From Pezizomycotina sp. ARF18 (taxonomy: Eukaryota > Ascomycota), in the NCBI GenBank assembly GCA_002224055.1, contig AZLU01000205.1, positions 1 through 64,000 of the forward strand: 64,000 bases of DNA, in the 5' to 3' direction. The notes under the pieces are model-generated. The model made no database searches and had not been told where the DNA came from. It saw only the letters and a list, made by a program, of their open reading frames with translations. Numbering within the stretch: the first letter of the stretch is position 1; every line of letters begins with the position of its first letter. Below, piece by piece: positions 1-12,302 of the stretch. A program made the position numbers and the translations under genes.

Positions 1-234
1 CTTTCCCTTTTGGTTATTGAAGATCAACAATCGAGTCGGTGATGTCTCAATTACGACTCTACGAGACGAGAAGAGAGTCGTATGAACACAAAGCCTTGTA
101 GGATGTCCCTCCACATCGGCAGAAGACGTATCCATCTAGCGTCATAGCTTGCTATTAGACTTATAGCTACTTGACTACCTCCGAGTACATGTATCCGGGC
201 GGCGTAGTCATTGTTTTGGTACAGGTGCCTTTGT

Positions 235-308
235 GCTCAGTCTACGTACGCGTACTTATGGATTGCAAAGCGCTCAGTCTACGTACGCGTACTTATGGAT
301 TGCAAAAG
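235..308. repeat. 37-bp tandem duplication
   Basis: Two near-identical 37-base units lie directly next to each other. They differ by one extra A at the end of the second unit. Each unit contains the alternating element tacgtacgcgta, which is close to palindromic. Confidence 0.9.
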
Positions 309-2154
309 CGCTTAGTTCCTCCAGCCAGTTCATGTACCTAGTAACGGTTACTATCCATGATATCCTGGTGATTAAAATTTTATATAACGCGTCCATTCGC
401 GTTCCGCGTTCGATTTAATTTGTTTGGTCTTATTCAATTTAAACATCTAATACTCTTCAGTGTTGCCCGCGTCTGAAAGGGTGTTAATTCCACGCAAAAA
501 GTTCATACCGTTCCGATTCGCGACACAGGATGTACTGTACGAGGTGATGCCAGGACGAGCCTGTTTCTCCATTGCTAAAACGAAACAAAATGTCAAATGA
601 AGCTGTGGGGGGCATGCTTGAAAGAAGGGAAGTATCCGACGATGCATTTGAAACGTGTTTACTCAGTGATCTTACATGTACTGTAGCGTGAAGCATTAAG
701 CGTGATTTCCAGTATTGCGTTGATACTTTAGGTTCGATACACTTACCGCTCATGAGTCCTCCTACTTGGAGAAGGCTTTTTTTTCTGGGGCGCTTTGATA
801 CCGTATATATTTAGTTGACAGCCCTTCTGACCGACGGACACTTACTTCCGGAACGCCTGTCAACCCTCTCTTTCTTCCTCTCCCTCTACGCATTCAACGA
901 TTTAATATTTGTCTGGGTAACGCTATTATCATTGTATTAAAGAGAGAGTTTTCTTTGAGCTGGTGTCCTAAAGTATCGGAGTTGTTTGTAAATAGGATAG
1001 CTGATGAGTGTTGCTGTAGTTACATATTGGCTCTTGGAATGTAGCAGTGCAATGATCCATCTGGATGGCGGTTTACAAAATTTACAAAATCGAAAGAGAG
1101 GCTTGGGCTAAATACAAAGCCCTGATATAATTTGGTTCTCTATTCCACGGTAGTAGCTATAAGGGTATTATAAGAATTTGGTTCCTTCGGATGGTCCAAG
1201 ACTAAAATTTGTTAATACTTTAAAAACTTGAGTAATGCCACTAGAATATACATACTTATAGCAAGCATATATACTTATCGTTGCAAATACTTATTCGCCA
1301 ATTTTTTTTTTACGGTATTTTTCTTCCTGCAAGAAGGCATAGGCATTGTCCTCGATGAAAAAGAGAATCAAGCGTTTCTCAATTGGAAACATAAGAGATG
1401 GGACGCCGACAGACGATAGGTATCGGTATGTTAAGTCTAGGTAGCCCGGAGGGGAAGGCAATAACGTGGATTTCTTCTGCTAATACGTACAATTTCAGCT
1501 ATAGGGTCCTTTCAGTGCGAATGTGGGGAGACGGGGGAGGGGTTTCCAAATTTAAGTTAAGGTACATCCTCAAGTCTCTTAAATCTTTCTAGATAAACTG
1601 AGTATGAAGTGACTCGATGGATATACTACTCTCTACGACTCCTTGAAATACCTTAGATCATTACTTAACCTGGATATCTGCGCTTTGTGAGGAGGGGGCC
1701 GAAGAAGAAAAAGGAACTCGATAGTCGCCGAGACTCGCTTAGCTCTGAGGTGGGTTCCCAGAAGGCATTGGGCATTTAATAAATATAATAATCCGGTGGA
1801 AGATCATATTTAGCTACTCCGAGGGTGATAGAACATGCTCTATCAGCTACGATGCCAGTGGCGAGGACCCCTGTAATATCCACTGTACTAGTCGTCTCAA
1901 GGGCGAGTTCCAAGGTCGTCCCCGGGCCCGAATACCTAGCCGTAAGTTAGCTGGTAATTATATGGCAATTATATTGAGTCAGAAAAAGTAAATACTGGCA
2001 TAGAAAACGGTAATAGAAGGAAAGCGCAAGGAATCAATTAACATTCGTCTATAACTTCCAGGTTGAACTCTACCACATTTAGGTTGACTCGCTCCGTCAG
2101 AAACACGGGAATTTCCATTAGTTCATCTTCTCCTGTTTCTGCTCCCATTCCGCT

Positions 2155-2269
2155 TCTGCTCCTTCTCTTCCTCCTCTTTCTCTTCTTCCTTCCTTCTGGT
2201 TCCTCTTCTTTCTTCCTTCTCCTTCTGGTTCCTCTTCTGGTTCCTCTTCTCTTCTCTTCCTTCTTCTGC
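2155..2269. repeat. pyrimidine (C/T) tract
   Basis: About 115 bases on the + strand are almost entirely C and T, with imperfect repeats of the unit cttctggttcct. The purine strand gives spurious Glu/Arg/Lys-rich open frames, which I do not treat as genes. Confidence 0.85.
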
Positions 2270-2496
2270 ACGTCGGACAACACGATCGGCATACCTGCAT
2301 ACGTTTGTGCAGTGGAACAATCTGGAGATACATATCGAGGATGGAAGGATCGATCTAGAAATTCCCTGAGTTCTCAAGTTCCTGCAATTATGGAAGGAGA
2401 GATACGTACATCGAAGATTATATATATATAAATATTATTATTGTAGATACTTCTACTTCTTCTTTTCTTCTTCCAGTTAAACAATTACATAAGAGG

Positions 2497-3811
2497 TTAG
2501 TTAAATAATTGCAACAGGTGGTAAGACTGCACGGAATTTTTCTTGTTTTCCCTGTCAGGCTTATACTCCGAAAGCTTGAAGCCCTTGAGCCTATACACGA
2601 CCGAATCCACGTCCCACATATCTTTTGATATAGGTGCTCAGCCCCCGCCTCCTTTGTAGTTGCCTTCCTGCCCAGGCGGTGAGCAGCCACCGTGAACAGC
2701 TTCACCGCATCCGTAACCTGCCGCATCGTCGCTCCGATCACGACGTTCCCGCATTGATCGATCTTCCAGCGGGTATGTCTTCCAGGAGGTATGCGTACAC
2801 TTCATGCCGTCCGGGTAGGAAGACTCGGACGCGGGTCGCTTAGGGTCGGTACGTCGAGCCGCATGTTCGTCACGATGAGCAGCTCGTCCAGCACTTTGGT
2901 GAAGCGTTCATGGTACTCTTTGAAGTCGCGCACCTGCATAGTCCTTACCCGCGCGTGCTCTTTCGCGAGCGGGAGGAGTAGGCGTGGCAGTTTCTCCGCT
3001 GTTTGTTTGGATTTGACTTTTATGTCCTCTGTGTGGTTGATTAGGAAGTTTTAGTAAATTCATTTTTTAACAAAAAGATAGGGAGAAAAAAAAAAAAAAA
3101 AAAAAAACCGGGAAAGGAAAACCCCCCTGGACCTGAAGCCAGGAGATTCTAACGGGACTGATAATTATTTTCTTACTTACCTAAGATACGCCTGGGAACG
3201 ACCGGGTGGACGTAAACCACATCCCAGATAAGAGCACTGTATCCGGGAACCCAAATTCCCTCCACACTCTCGTCCCCATCTACCCGCTTCCAGCTTACCG
3301 CCTCAGTCATGAGACGCCGCGTAGCGCATTCAAACCACTGCTCGTCATCGAGACACCACGCGATCGCCAGTAACTTCCCCAGCTGCCTGCTGCTCAACAT
3401 TCTCCCGAACTTGCTCAGCCATTTTTTGACGTACTTCGTAAGTCTCTCGCTCCTAAAGTCGTTAAATTCGCAAAACAACACCGCGTTGTGTAAAATGTCG
3501 AGCTCGACGAGCACGGTCCACGAGCAGCCGTGCAGCGATTCGAGTACCAGCTGTAGGCATTCGGGATACGCTTCGAACTTTAGGAGGGTTTGCCGTCGAA
3601 GCGTTCTTGTTCGAATGCGCGGAAGCGGCCGGGTGGATCATGGCGGCTAGACCTGGCGATGCTTCGATGAGGATTTTGGAGGAGCATAGGTAGCGCCGGT
3701 GGCCGAGCGAGCCGTCCATGAACTCGCAGGCGACGTAGACGTCGCCGACGGAGGCGTCGCAGAGGGTACGATGTTCGGTTGAATGGTGTCTATGGGGCTT
3801 GGGGTTGACAT
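2497..3811 (-). CDS. BTB/POZ-domain protein, long form (paralogue A1)
   Basis: This is a fungal BTB-type protein, probably a protein-protein adaptor. Its N-terminal part has the BTB strand-helix pattern (GDVYVACEF ... SSKILIEASPGLAAMI). A helical middle part follows (LLAIAWCLDDEQWFECATRR) that aligns with four neighbouring paralogues. The chosen start is the ATG at 3811, since the next upstream sequence is non-coding. A clean donor after 3174 (gtaagtaag) and an acceptor near 3033 (cacacag) join exon 1 to an exon reading EDIKVKSKQTAEKLPRLLLP. The protein ends with KGFKLSEYKPD, a version of the G-L/F-x-L tail shared by the cluster. At least three single-base frame changes interrupt it, one after the start, one in the BTB core and one or more in exon 2. 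These could be sequencing errors. The BTB family is fairly sure; the partner is unknown. Confidence 0.65.
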
Positions 3812-4740
3812 GGTGAGTAATGTTTTTTTTACTAGATTTCATAAATGTTTAAAGAATGTCTTTGTGGGAATTATCTTGGACTGTGAGTATACTGGGTTGA
3901 AATCAGAGTCTTTTTATGTTAAATTACCTGAGTAATAGGCATGTCCTTAGTTGAATTATGTCGAGTCGTACTGAGGGTCTCTCTAGATTTGAAGTTTCGA
4001 TTTCTATCTACGGGATGATACTGGTGGTTTGAATGTATCACCGGAATCTTGAATCTATTCTGCTTTAGTTACGGCGTATCTATTGAAGCCTCGCAGCATA
4101 GGGCACGTTAATTCTCGTCGTTACGGATTTCACGCCGTTTAACGGCAGGGCATGATGCCTAAAGAAGCTCGGTAGAAGGATTAAGATGTGAATGTGCACA
4201 CATACACGTTCCAATATTTCGGTTTTGCGAACAGAGTACAACAATGAATAAGTCATTCTTTCACGGCTGCCGAGCAACAGAAAACGTAGAATAGGTGAAA
4301 TGCTCTATGGTTCTCGTATTATGCGGAATATCATCGGGGAATTAGTGATTTGAAAAAAGGTAAAGTGACTTTGAAGCTTTGAAGCAGGCTTCAGCTTGAA
4401 GAGGTATACAAATAGTATTCAATTTATCACCGCAAAAATTGGATGGAGAGAAATTACCCTATCTCAGTTCATACTGTACATACATAATATCAAGTGGCCA
4501 AGATCAAGGTATCTTAAAGATTTTTTTTACATTCAAAGGCTTGCCGAGATCCGAATAGCTTTGGTAGATTCTCACTGTCCGATCTATTAATTCATAAACC
4601 ATAATACATACGTAGTCCTCAGCTGCCCTATTAACATTGCAGGTTCCCATGAACAACAATAAAGAGAGTGGGTAAGAAGGAAAAGTAAAGGGAAGTATGG
4701 AGATAGTAAGATCATAACCTATAAGCAAACTGTTCTCATC
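3812..4740. other. intergenic, divergent promoters
   Basis: This spacer separates two BTB paralogues that are transcribed away from each other, so it should hold both promoters. I see no gene and no clear TATA box. Confidence 0.5.
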
Positions 4741-5632
4741 GAGCACGCACCATCCGTCGAGGACTCTAGGCCTCCTAAGAGCGATGACACGGTCGTGTAT
4801 CGTGAGGACGGCAACATCCTCCTCCGCGCCTTCCACCTTGGTGCCCCCGAAGAGTCACGAGATTTCCATGTCGATGCATCCAAGCTCCGGGAGATATCAC
4901 CGTATTTGGACGTCTGCCTAGGTCCCGACTCACCTTGGAATCCCAACAAATCTTTAATTCTTGACTTGAAACGGACGTCAGTCCCTCGTTCGTTGAAGTA
5001 GTAGAGGTTCATCCAATTGAGCTTCATATTATTCTAGACGCGGTGTACCGCCCGTGGTTCCAGCTGCTACGTTTATGGCGTTCCTGCCCCGAAGACGGGC
5101 TACCCGTCGGTTCAGATAAATATAGATACAATACACGACGTCGCCGTCGCCGCGGATATTTACGATTTCATCGACGCGCTCAGGGACCCCGTCATACACT
5201 GGCTAGGTGACTGCGCGTTGCCATACCCGTGGGAGAAACTCGGCAGGATCGCCAACATAGGGCGCATTTTCAAGCTTGAGGAACTCTACCGTAGCGTCAC
5301 GAGGCGGTTTATACTAGAAGGGGAGTGGGTGAGGCAGTGCCCTGCACTGTTAGATGCTAAAAGGAGGAGCAGGAACGTACGGCTTCAGGTAGCGTCGAAG
5401 TGGGTCATTGATTTGGCTCCCGCCCTCTGGACTCGCGTGTGAGTATCTCGAAAAAAAAAAAAAAAAGAGCTAACTCCTAAATCCCAAAAATGCCATGCTA
5501 ATCAAGGAAACAACTAAATTCTATAATAGCAACCATTCGGCGACGAAATCATCGGATTTACGGGGAGTATATGGAGCGTGCGGAGGATTTCAAGGCTTGA
5601 AGCTTAGCGATATTGGAGAAGGACAAGTTTGA
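4741..5632 (+). CDS. BTB/POZ-domain protein, long form (paralogue A2)
   Basis: The BTB-like start (VYREDGNILLRAFHLG, then FHVDASKLREISPYLDV) is followed by a second BTB piece (EVHPIELHIILDAVYR). The family middle domain comes next (DVAVAADIYDFIDALRDPVI ... LEELYRSVTRRFILEGEWV). An intron of 91 bases (5439-5529, gtgagt to aatag, with a branch-like gctaa) splices to a last exon that reads into GGFQGLKLSDIGEGQV and stops. This matches the tail of the other paralogues. The intron contains a run of about 17 A. The true start is uncertain because no in-frame ATG precedes the first BTB strand. At least two frame changes lie between the pieces. Function beyond protein interaction is unknown. Confidence 0.6.
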
Positions 5633-6561
5633 AGCATTGGTTTTTTGGGGTCGGTCGATATCTCGCGATATCAAGGGAAAATGATCGTCAGGGTCCTACT
5701 CTGAACTTTCGACACAGACTCTAGACCTTCTTAGAACGTGCTACAGGATTAGACTTATCGAGATATCATTTTGAATAAATTGACTCTGGAATTGTCTATG
5801 TACCTGCTGTTAACTTAGTTTACAACGAAATCTTTGGACTGTAATATGGGGACATTATAACATGGATTGATAGAGACCCCGACCCTCTCAATATCTGTGA
5901 CAGCGCTCTGCATAAAAATGACACATTCCTATCTTTTAGAGATATATTACGACGGGCACGGTATTACCACGGTTGGAGAGAAAGCTACGCCGATCACGGT
6001 TAGGTTAGAAATTTCGCGCCTGGAATTCCATCGTGGTTGGCGTCTAGCAGTCTTTATTATAAATGCGATGGTCTGTCACGGCGACCGTTTAGTCACGCAG
6101 AGTTTCAGAAGGACGGTTTCGAGGATAAAATCTGTCCGTATTGACATTTCGAGCTCGAGCTGTGGTGGTGATACCTGCGGGGTGAAGCTATAGTACTGTT
6201 ATTGCCTCTATAATTCTATTTCACCGTCGAACTGTGGTCGGAGTAAAAAGAGGCATTTACATTCCAAGTATTGCACTTTTGAAATAGGCTTATAGTGTTA
6301 TACGTAGCGCTATCCAGTAACCGGCACGTTCACAGATTTGAACGGATGCTTTCACAGAAGATCGGAAATATTGATACTACTGCGGGATTAGCTGGTTCAA
6401 AGTTGTCGACCTTGAAGAAGCATTCTCCTTAGCCTGTGTATAAAAGTCAAAGTTCTCAACCTGGCAGAAGCAACCTCTAGCCGCCACCATTTCCAATTTC
6501 TCAATACGTCTTAAATCGATATTTATGATCAAGTTGTCGTTCAATCTCAATAGCCAAAAAT
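5633..6561. other. intergenic
   Basis: No supportable gene. The longest open frame here has no family features. Confidence 0.4.
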
Positions 6562-6810
6562 ATGTCAAACATATCCATTTGTGGATACCATTTTTCTCCT
6601 TGCCGCCATACGAAACTCGAGGTCGATCCTAACGTGGAACTCATCCCGAGTGAAGGTGGAAGTTCGAGAGGAACCTTTTTGGTGAGCAAGACTTTCTTGT
6701 ACAACGCATCGAGCCGTATCTATGACAGCCTTATCCGGCATGAAAGTCAGGATGAACCAAAACGTATGGAGCTCGGGCCCTCCTTGGCACGCTTCTTTAG
6801 GTCGTACTAA
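6562..6810 (+). pseudogene. BTB N-terminal fragment (paralogue A6)
   Basis: A short frame resembles only the first third of the neighbouring BTB proteins: KLEVDPNVELIPSEGG, then TFLVSKTFLYNASSRIYDSL, then a Met-Glu-Leu strand. This corresponds to the strand-helix start of the BTB fold in A3 and A4. The middle domain and the G-L-x-L tail that the full paralogues carry are absent before the next gene begins at 7.16 kb. It is probably a truncated duplicate. It could instead be a short BTB protein or the first exon of a damaged gene. Confidence 0.5.
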
Positions 6811-7162
6811 GTCTAGATCTTTTATACATCAAGCGAAATATCAATGCAGATTTGTGAGCGTTTTCTTGTAGTTGCCGTTACTAACAAATGTCGTAAATCC
6901 CAAACTCACGACGCATTACTTCTCTCTGGCAGTTAGGAGAGACAGATAGGGACAAGAAACGGAATGACTTTATAGACGACTAACTTTCTAATTCTTTATG
7001 TGAAATTCTTCGATCTGCCACCAGAAACACAGAATATCTCAGCGATCTTTACCACAACCTAATTCATCTCCGAGATCAATCCACCTTCAAAAAGCCAAAA
7101 CAATTTTCGACTCTAAACACCTCCTCAACGAACTTCGAATCTTAGTATCTCATCAGGCCAAC

Positions 7163-8119
7163 ATGTTGCAATTGAATCTTCCCGACAAGAACCCTGTCGA
7201 TAATTACACTCTCGAATTCGAGAAGGACGGCGATGTAGCACTCGTTCCTCAAGACAAAGGCACCGCTACTTGGTATCGCAGCAGTTCCTCGCGATATATC
7301 GGATTTTCTCTATCAAGAATCGCTCCTTCAACCACCCCATCCTTCCGAGACACCCCAAGTCATCTCCCTACTCGTCTCTGCCCGGGTTCTCCAGCTTGTT
7401 CTGCGCACACTCTATCTCCAGCAGATCGACACCGCGAAGCTATCCGGCTCCGACGGCAGCAAGGCCCGGGATAGTCTTCCACCCGCCCCAGGCCCGTTTT
7501 AGATCTTGATCTGCTGCTTGAGATCGCGGAGTTCACCGACGCGTACGGATTCCGCGACTCCCTCCGCGATAGCGCTAAGGAATGGCTGGGTAACCAGTGG
7601 AAGCACGTTGCGCCGGTTGATCTAGTGAAGATCGTGTTCATCGGCGAGGTATTCCAGTTCGAAGTCGTTTTGCAGGTCGCAATGCGACGAATCATTCGTG
7701 AAGGTACTTGGTGCGAAATTGAAGAGGTGGGCGAAGCTGGTAGTGACGGGGCAAAATATTGGGTTTTGTATCTTCCGAAGGATAACTACTCTGAGAGTCA
7801 GACCATGGTTCAGGTGGACACGGGTTTTCTAAGGAGCGATCTTGTGGGTGAGCTACATACAATCCCACGTGTCTTCATTTGTAGATTTTTGCAAAAACTT
7901 GAAATGAAAAAGAAAAAAAAAAAAAAGGGGGGGATTACCAAGATGAACAGAATATTAATCAATGTCTCTAATAGAGGAAATGCGTACTCGAAGCCTCGAT
8001 ATAATGAAGAATCCCGAGGTTGGTCCAAATTTAAGGGACTTAGCTTAGATGATACCCAGGTACGAGAGTTGATGGACAATGTGGAGTTAACAAGTCGAGC
8101 AGCTAGCAAGGCGCCATGA
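7163..8119 (+). CDS. BTB/POZ-domain protein, long form (paralogue A3)
   Basis: The ATG at 7163 opens a BTB domain (YTLEFEKDGDVALVPQDKG), continued in another frame by PRDISDFLYQES and ARVLQLVLRTLYLQQIDTAK, a typical BTB helix pair. The middle domain (LLLEIAEFTDAYGFRDSLRD ... FQFEVVLQVAMRRIIREGTW) lines up residue for residue in pattern with A2, A4 and A5. The gene closes with KFKGLSLDDTQVREL and a stop at 8117-8119. A run of A and then G (7909-7930) sits just before the last exon, so the splice site there is uncertain. Roughly two to three frame shifts are needed in the first half. The role is inferred only from the family: adaptor or dimerisation protein. Confidence 0.65.
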
Positions 8120-8842
8120 CACTTCCTTCCTCCAGGTAAAAATTATATTGATAGATACAATATCTAAAGTCAGTATCAGATAAAACTCACTGAAAATGAA
8201 ATTGAACAAAGAAGCATCTACTTCGTGCAGCGCTACGAATTTCTCTCAAGTTTTTTCGGAGGGAGAAGCGATCCTGTTTTGTTTTGTGTTTAAGTCGATG
8301 CTATGAAGAGTCGTTCTCGAGGATATCAGTGAAGCCACGCACGTATCAGTATAACGCCCTTGCTAGACGATATAAATAGATTTTAAATGATGAGGCGGTA
8401 TTGTACTATCAAAGTGAATCATGCGCTACCACGGCTACGTTGTGAAAGCATTTGTAGATTTCAAAGTCTTTCAGATACTGAACTTGAATATTACCACTGA
8501 TCCTCGCGCATGCAGGTAGAAGCAACAAAACAACGGGATATTTATTTTTAGAATGAAACCGCTGGGATACTAGTATATCAATAGCAGGCCTCCTCTAATG
8601 AATACCCGAGTTCGAGTATCAAGTAGTACCTACCTGTCATCGATACATTGCTCACCCTCGAACTCAAAGCTCTGACCCTAAAGTATTCAAGTTCATCCTT
8701 TTGGGAAGACTATATATTGTGCGTAAAATCTGAGTAGGCCACAAACAAGACTCCTCTTCGATACAATCTATTGTTCATCAGCTTTATACCACTGTCCAAG
8801 ATCTAAAGTCCTAAACTCGAAAAATCTAAGACTTCCGCCAGC
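8120..8842. other. intergenic between BTB paralogues
   Basis: This is the promoter region of the next BTB gene. A TATA-like element, actatatattg, lies about 135 bases before its start codon. No gene seen. Confidence 0.4.
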
Positions 8843-9654
8843 ATGTTGAGCACAGAGCCGAATACCTTCGATGCTACCTTCACCATCAAATACCAACCCG
8901 ACGCCGACGTCGAGCTTGCTTCTCGCGATTCCGGGAATCGCCACGTGGTAACCCGCTCCTTCCTCAATGACACCTCACGCCCCTATACCACGCCGCCACC
9001 CAAGAAAACGTGAAGCAGCTCGACCTCGACGTCTCCGAGAGCATCCTCCATCGCGTTGTTGACGCCTCGCGCGCAAGTTTGGGAACGTGGGTCAGGAGGC
9101 CATCGAAATGCAGAAGCGCCACTTCCAAAAGGAACCTGTGAGCGCGGACGAGCTTGTCGAGACCGCGAAGTTCGCGACGACTTACGAATTTCAGAATGCG
9201 CTGCGAGACTTCGTGAAGGACTGGGAAGGGGGACAGTACCGCACGGCTCCGAGTGTGAATCTACCGAAGCTGGCCTACGTCGCCTGGGTATTCAAACTCG
9301 GTGACCTTTTCGCTGCCACTACGAAGCGCATGATCGTCGAGGGTGACTGGTGCGAAGTAAACGAACCCGTGAGGAGCCTACTGGACCTTTTTCCCGGAGT
9401 CGCACGACGGCAACCGTTTGGAGGAGGTCGATGTCAGTATCGTGCCGGGAAAGATTCAGTGTAAGTGATTCTAATCCTTCTTCCTCGATCCCGTTTACTC
9501 ATTTCTTTTTGCTTGTCATTTTTCTCGTTACTAAGTTGGGGAAATGTTCGTTGGTGCAGGGCAAATCCGCACTCATAATCATACCATGAGGGAATATAAT
9601 ATGCCCAGCGGCGATGTCAAGGGATTGACGCTGGATGAGATCCCCATATATTAA
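8843..9654 (+). CDS. BTB/POZ-domain protein, long form (paralogue A4)
   Basis: The start at 8843 gives a BTB beginning, FTIKYQPDADVELASRDSG, then VKQLDLDVSESILHRVVDAS. The middle domain is well preserved (ELVETAKFATTYEFQNALRD, then LPKLAYVAWVFKLGDLFAAT and KRMIVEGDWCEV). A 99-base intron (9461-9559, gtaagt to gtgcag) splices into an exon that reads HNHTMREYNMPSGDVKGLTL and ends LDEIPIY at 9654. The splice is exact, and the tail matches the family signature. Two or more single-base frame changes occur in the BTB part and near SLLDLF. This is one of the clearest members for defining the family gene structure: BTB, middle helical domain, intron, short terminal exon. Confidence 0.7.
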
Positions 9655-10920
9655 ACCATGTCGATTATATCCTCCTCCGGCTCAGGATATCGAAATTCTT
9701 CTGGCCCGCAATGATGGAAGAACAGAGCATATTTTGCGACCTCGACCGTGTCAATGAAGAGAGGACGGGTTCAATAGTGGCGAGAATAAAATACCGGCAA
9801 TAAGCCGACGTTCTTCTTTAACCCTAACTTCCTCCATCTTTCCTTCCGCAGTATTTGGGTCTTGATCTATAACTCTACGTAGAAGCCTTCGACCAGGTAT
9901 AAGACCGCACCCAATTAACTACATGTATAATATGGGTCTATCTTAACGAGATCCCCTGATTTTGTAGCCAACCAGAACAAAACTTGTGTGGATTGCAGTT
10001 GTAGATGAAAGGGGCTTCCCTGATGCCGGAAATGCTGCCCACAGCCCTAACGCCTTGATTCTTCCAAACACCTGTCCTTTGTATTTGTTGATGCCTACAG
10101 ACCTCTTTACATGTATCTCTGCCTCCGCAGGGAACCTCGTGCCGAGGAAAGCATTTGGGAAATCGCAGAATGGCCGCGAGTCCGAACATAATCTTGACAG
10201 TGCTGTATTTACGTGAGACCGTTCCCCGATCAGGACTTCAATAGGCAACTGTAAATATATACACTTGAGGATCCTACTTTCTGAGACCCAACATCTGGTT
10301 CGGCGGAGTAAGAAAATTGATTCAGATCTCCACGGATCATGCCTAGACCCTGAAATCCACGAGGCCAGATACATCCGTAAATATTCTTGTTTCGCGAACA
10401 CAAGAGAATCGTTGTACCGAACAATCAAAAGACTACTGCGAACTGAACTACTGATGTATACCAATACATACTGTTACCCAAATCTACTTGGAGATGTATT
10501 ACCGCTTACACTGAGCATGCCGAACAGAACAAAAACAAAGCGAGTATTAATTAACCCAAACGCAGGCGATATTAGGTCGCGCAGTAGCGCACTGTAGATC
10601 ATGTACCACTGTAGTGCATTGTCGTGCTGTGAATCCGTGGCCAGTTGAACCCGAACTTCAAAGCCTTTCGATTATCGCGGTATCGCGCATACCAGTCACC
10701 GCTATCACGAACTTCAGACGAAATATCATTTGAGAAGAAAATTTCCTAGCGGAAGCTTACGGAAAGAAATACTGCAAAAAAACTACTTTTTCTTATAATT
10801 CCTCCAGGGTGGTTTAATAAATCGTACTCTTTCACCCTTGAAGTGTTCAAACACAACTCGAAGCAACAAAGACCAAACACCAACGATACAAACAATTGAA
10901 AGAAACACCAAACATTCAAC
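9655..10920. other. intergenic
   Basis: This stretch of about 1.3 kb has no gene I can support. A 173-residue open frame on the minus strand (9943-10464) has no recognisable domain and overlaps other open frames. Confidence 0.4.
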
Positions 10921-12302
10921 ATGGCGCAACCGCGCGTCGTCGACCGTCGCCCATACGGCCGCATCATGGAGTTCGAACACCGCGGCAACGTCTCCTAATC
11001 CCCAGCACGCCCCTCCACCGACACAACAACACCCTCAGCCCCGATACATCGCCCCCGATCAAAGCCTTCCAAATCTCTCCCACTTCATCGCGCGTACCTC
11101 AACTTCCACCGGTCTCCTCGCGTTCGTCACGAACAATCCCACCGCCAAAAAGATAATCGAACTGCAAGTCAACGCCTCCGCATCGTCCTCGAGCACATCC
11201 TCCGCGGCCTATACACCACTACCCACCGCCGGAACCGTCGCACAACATCGTCCACCGCGCGAGCTCGACCCTCCTACGCACCATCCTCTCAACTAGAAGC
11301 CTAACCCGCCTATCCCCCATCCCAATCCACGAAATCGAACTACAAACCCTACTTTCCCTCCTCCAATTCGCAGAGAACTACGGCTTCACGGACTCCGTCA
11401 GGTGCATTGTGCCGACCTGGATCGGAAACGGTTACGACACGTGCGAGCCGAGGGATGTAATCGGGTACTTACGCATTGCGTGGTACTTACAGCTTCCCGA
11501 AGTATATAAAAGCGTTACGAAGAGGTTGATCAAGGAGGCGATATACATGCCGTACCGCGACGGCAGGTCGATCGACGAGAAGGATGTTTGGAAGATATTG
11601 AAGAGGGATGCGCCGAATGTTAAGTGGGAGTTGTTTGTGAGGACGCACGAGTTTGGAGATCCGGCGGCGACGGTGCATGTTAAGTTGGGTTTTTTGCCGG
11701 TTGATGTTCAGAGTACGTAACATCTTTCTCCTTCCAAGTTCTTCTTCTCTTCGCTTCGTTCTCTTTTCTTTTTTTATATTTCCTTGTTATTCAAAGACCT
11801 ATATTATCCATATGGCTTGTCAAATTTGCTGTGATACTAACTCCTCCCACAAACAGACCAAATCCTCTCCTCCTCCCAATCCCTAACCAACACCCTAAAA
11901 TCCTCGGCCCTCCCGCTCACAAAAGTCGCAACCCTCGCCGACTACGACAACCACCAACTCCAAAAACTGGCCTTCCTCGAGCGGCGCTTCCTCCCGACTC
12001 TCCGCAACTTCATATCAACCGCACACCTCCGCCTCGCCGTCCTCCCGCGCCACCACCTCGGTAAACACAAAGTCTCGCAGGAAAAATTACATCCGTATCA
12101 CATCCACGCGGCCGTGGAGATGTTCATGTATTGTACTCCGATTGAGCTAGCGGATGCCGCGAGGCAAGCGGAGAAGAAGATGAACATGTTGGATATGGCG
12201 GCGAAGATGGACCAGCAGTATAAACAGTGCTTTAGATTGTTGGAGGAGATTAGGGAGGCGATGGAGGAGGTTGAGGGTTTGGAGCTTCCGGGGTCGCTTT
12301 GA
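10921..12302 (+). CDS. BTB/POZ-domain protein, long form with extended last exon (paralogue A5)
   Basis: The ATG at 10921 follows a C/A-rich leader. BTB elements are split over three frames (IMEFEHRGNVSLIPSTP; KIIELQVNASA; IVLEHILRGLYTT). The middle domain is intact (LLSLLQFAENYGFTDSVRCI ... LQLPEVYKSVTKRLIKEAIY). An intron of 144 bases runs from 11713 (gtacgt) to 11856 (aaacag) and contains the branch sequence tactaac. The last exon (11857-12302) is unbroken and encodes about 148 residues: a helical stretch with LERRFLPTLRNFI, HIHAAVEMFMYC and an alpha-helical Met/Gln/Glu-rich end finishing EGLELPGSL. The final residues match the G-L-x-L tail of the shorter paralogues. Their last exons lack most of this insert, except A1, which has a comparable one. 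Confidence 0.7.

Larger units (their letters stand above)
1..2496. other. gene-poor left flank
   Basis: I see no convincing gene here. The open frames are short, carry no recognisable motif and overlap in several frames. The stretch contains a 37-bp tandem duplication near its left end and a long pyrimidine tract near 2.2 kb, both listed separately. It may be the downstream flank of the minus-strand BTB gene that ends at 2.5 kb. Confidence 0.5.

Noticed and set aside
9943-10464. 173-residue open frame on the minus strand
   Set aside because: No domain, overlaps opposite-strand open frames, and sits in a spacer between BTB paralogues; probably chance.
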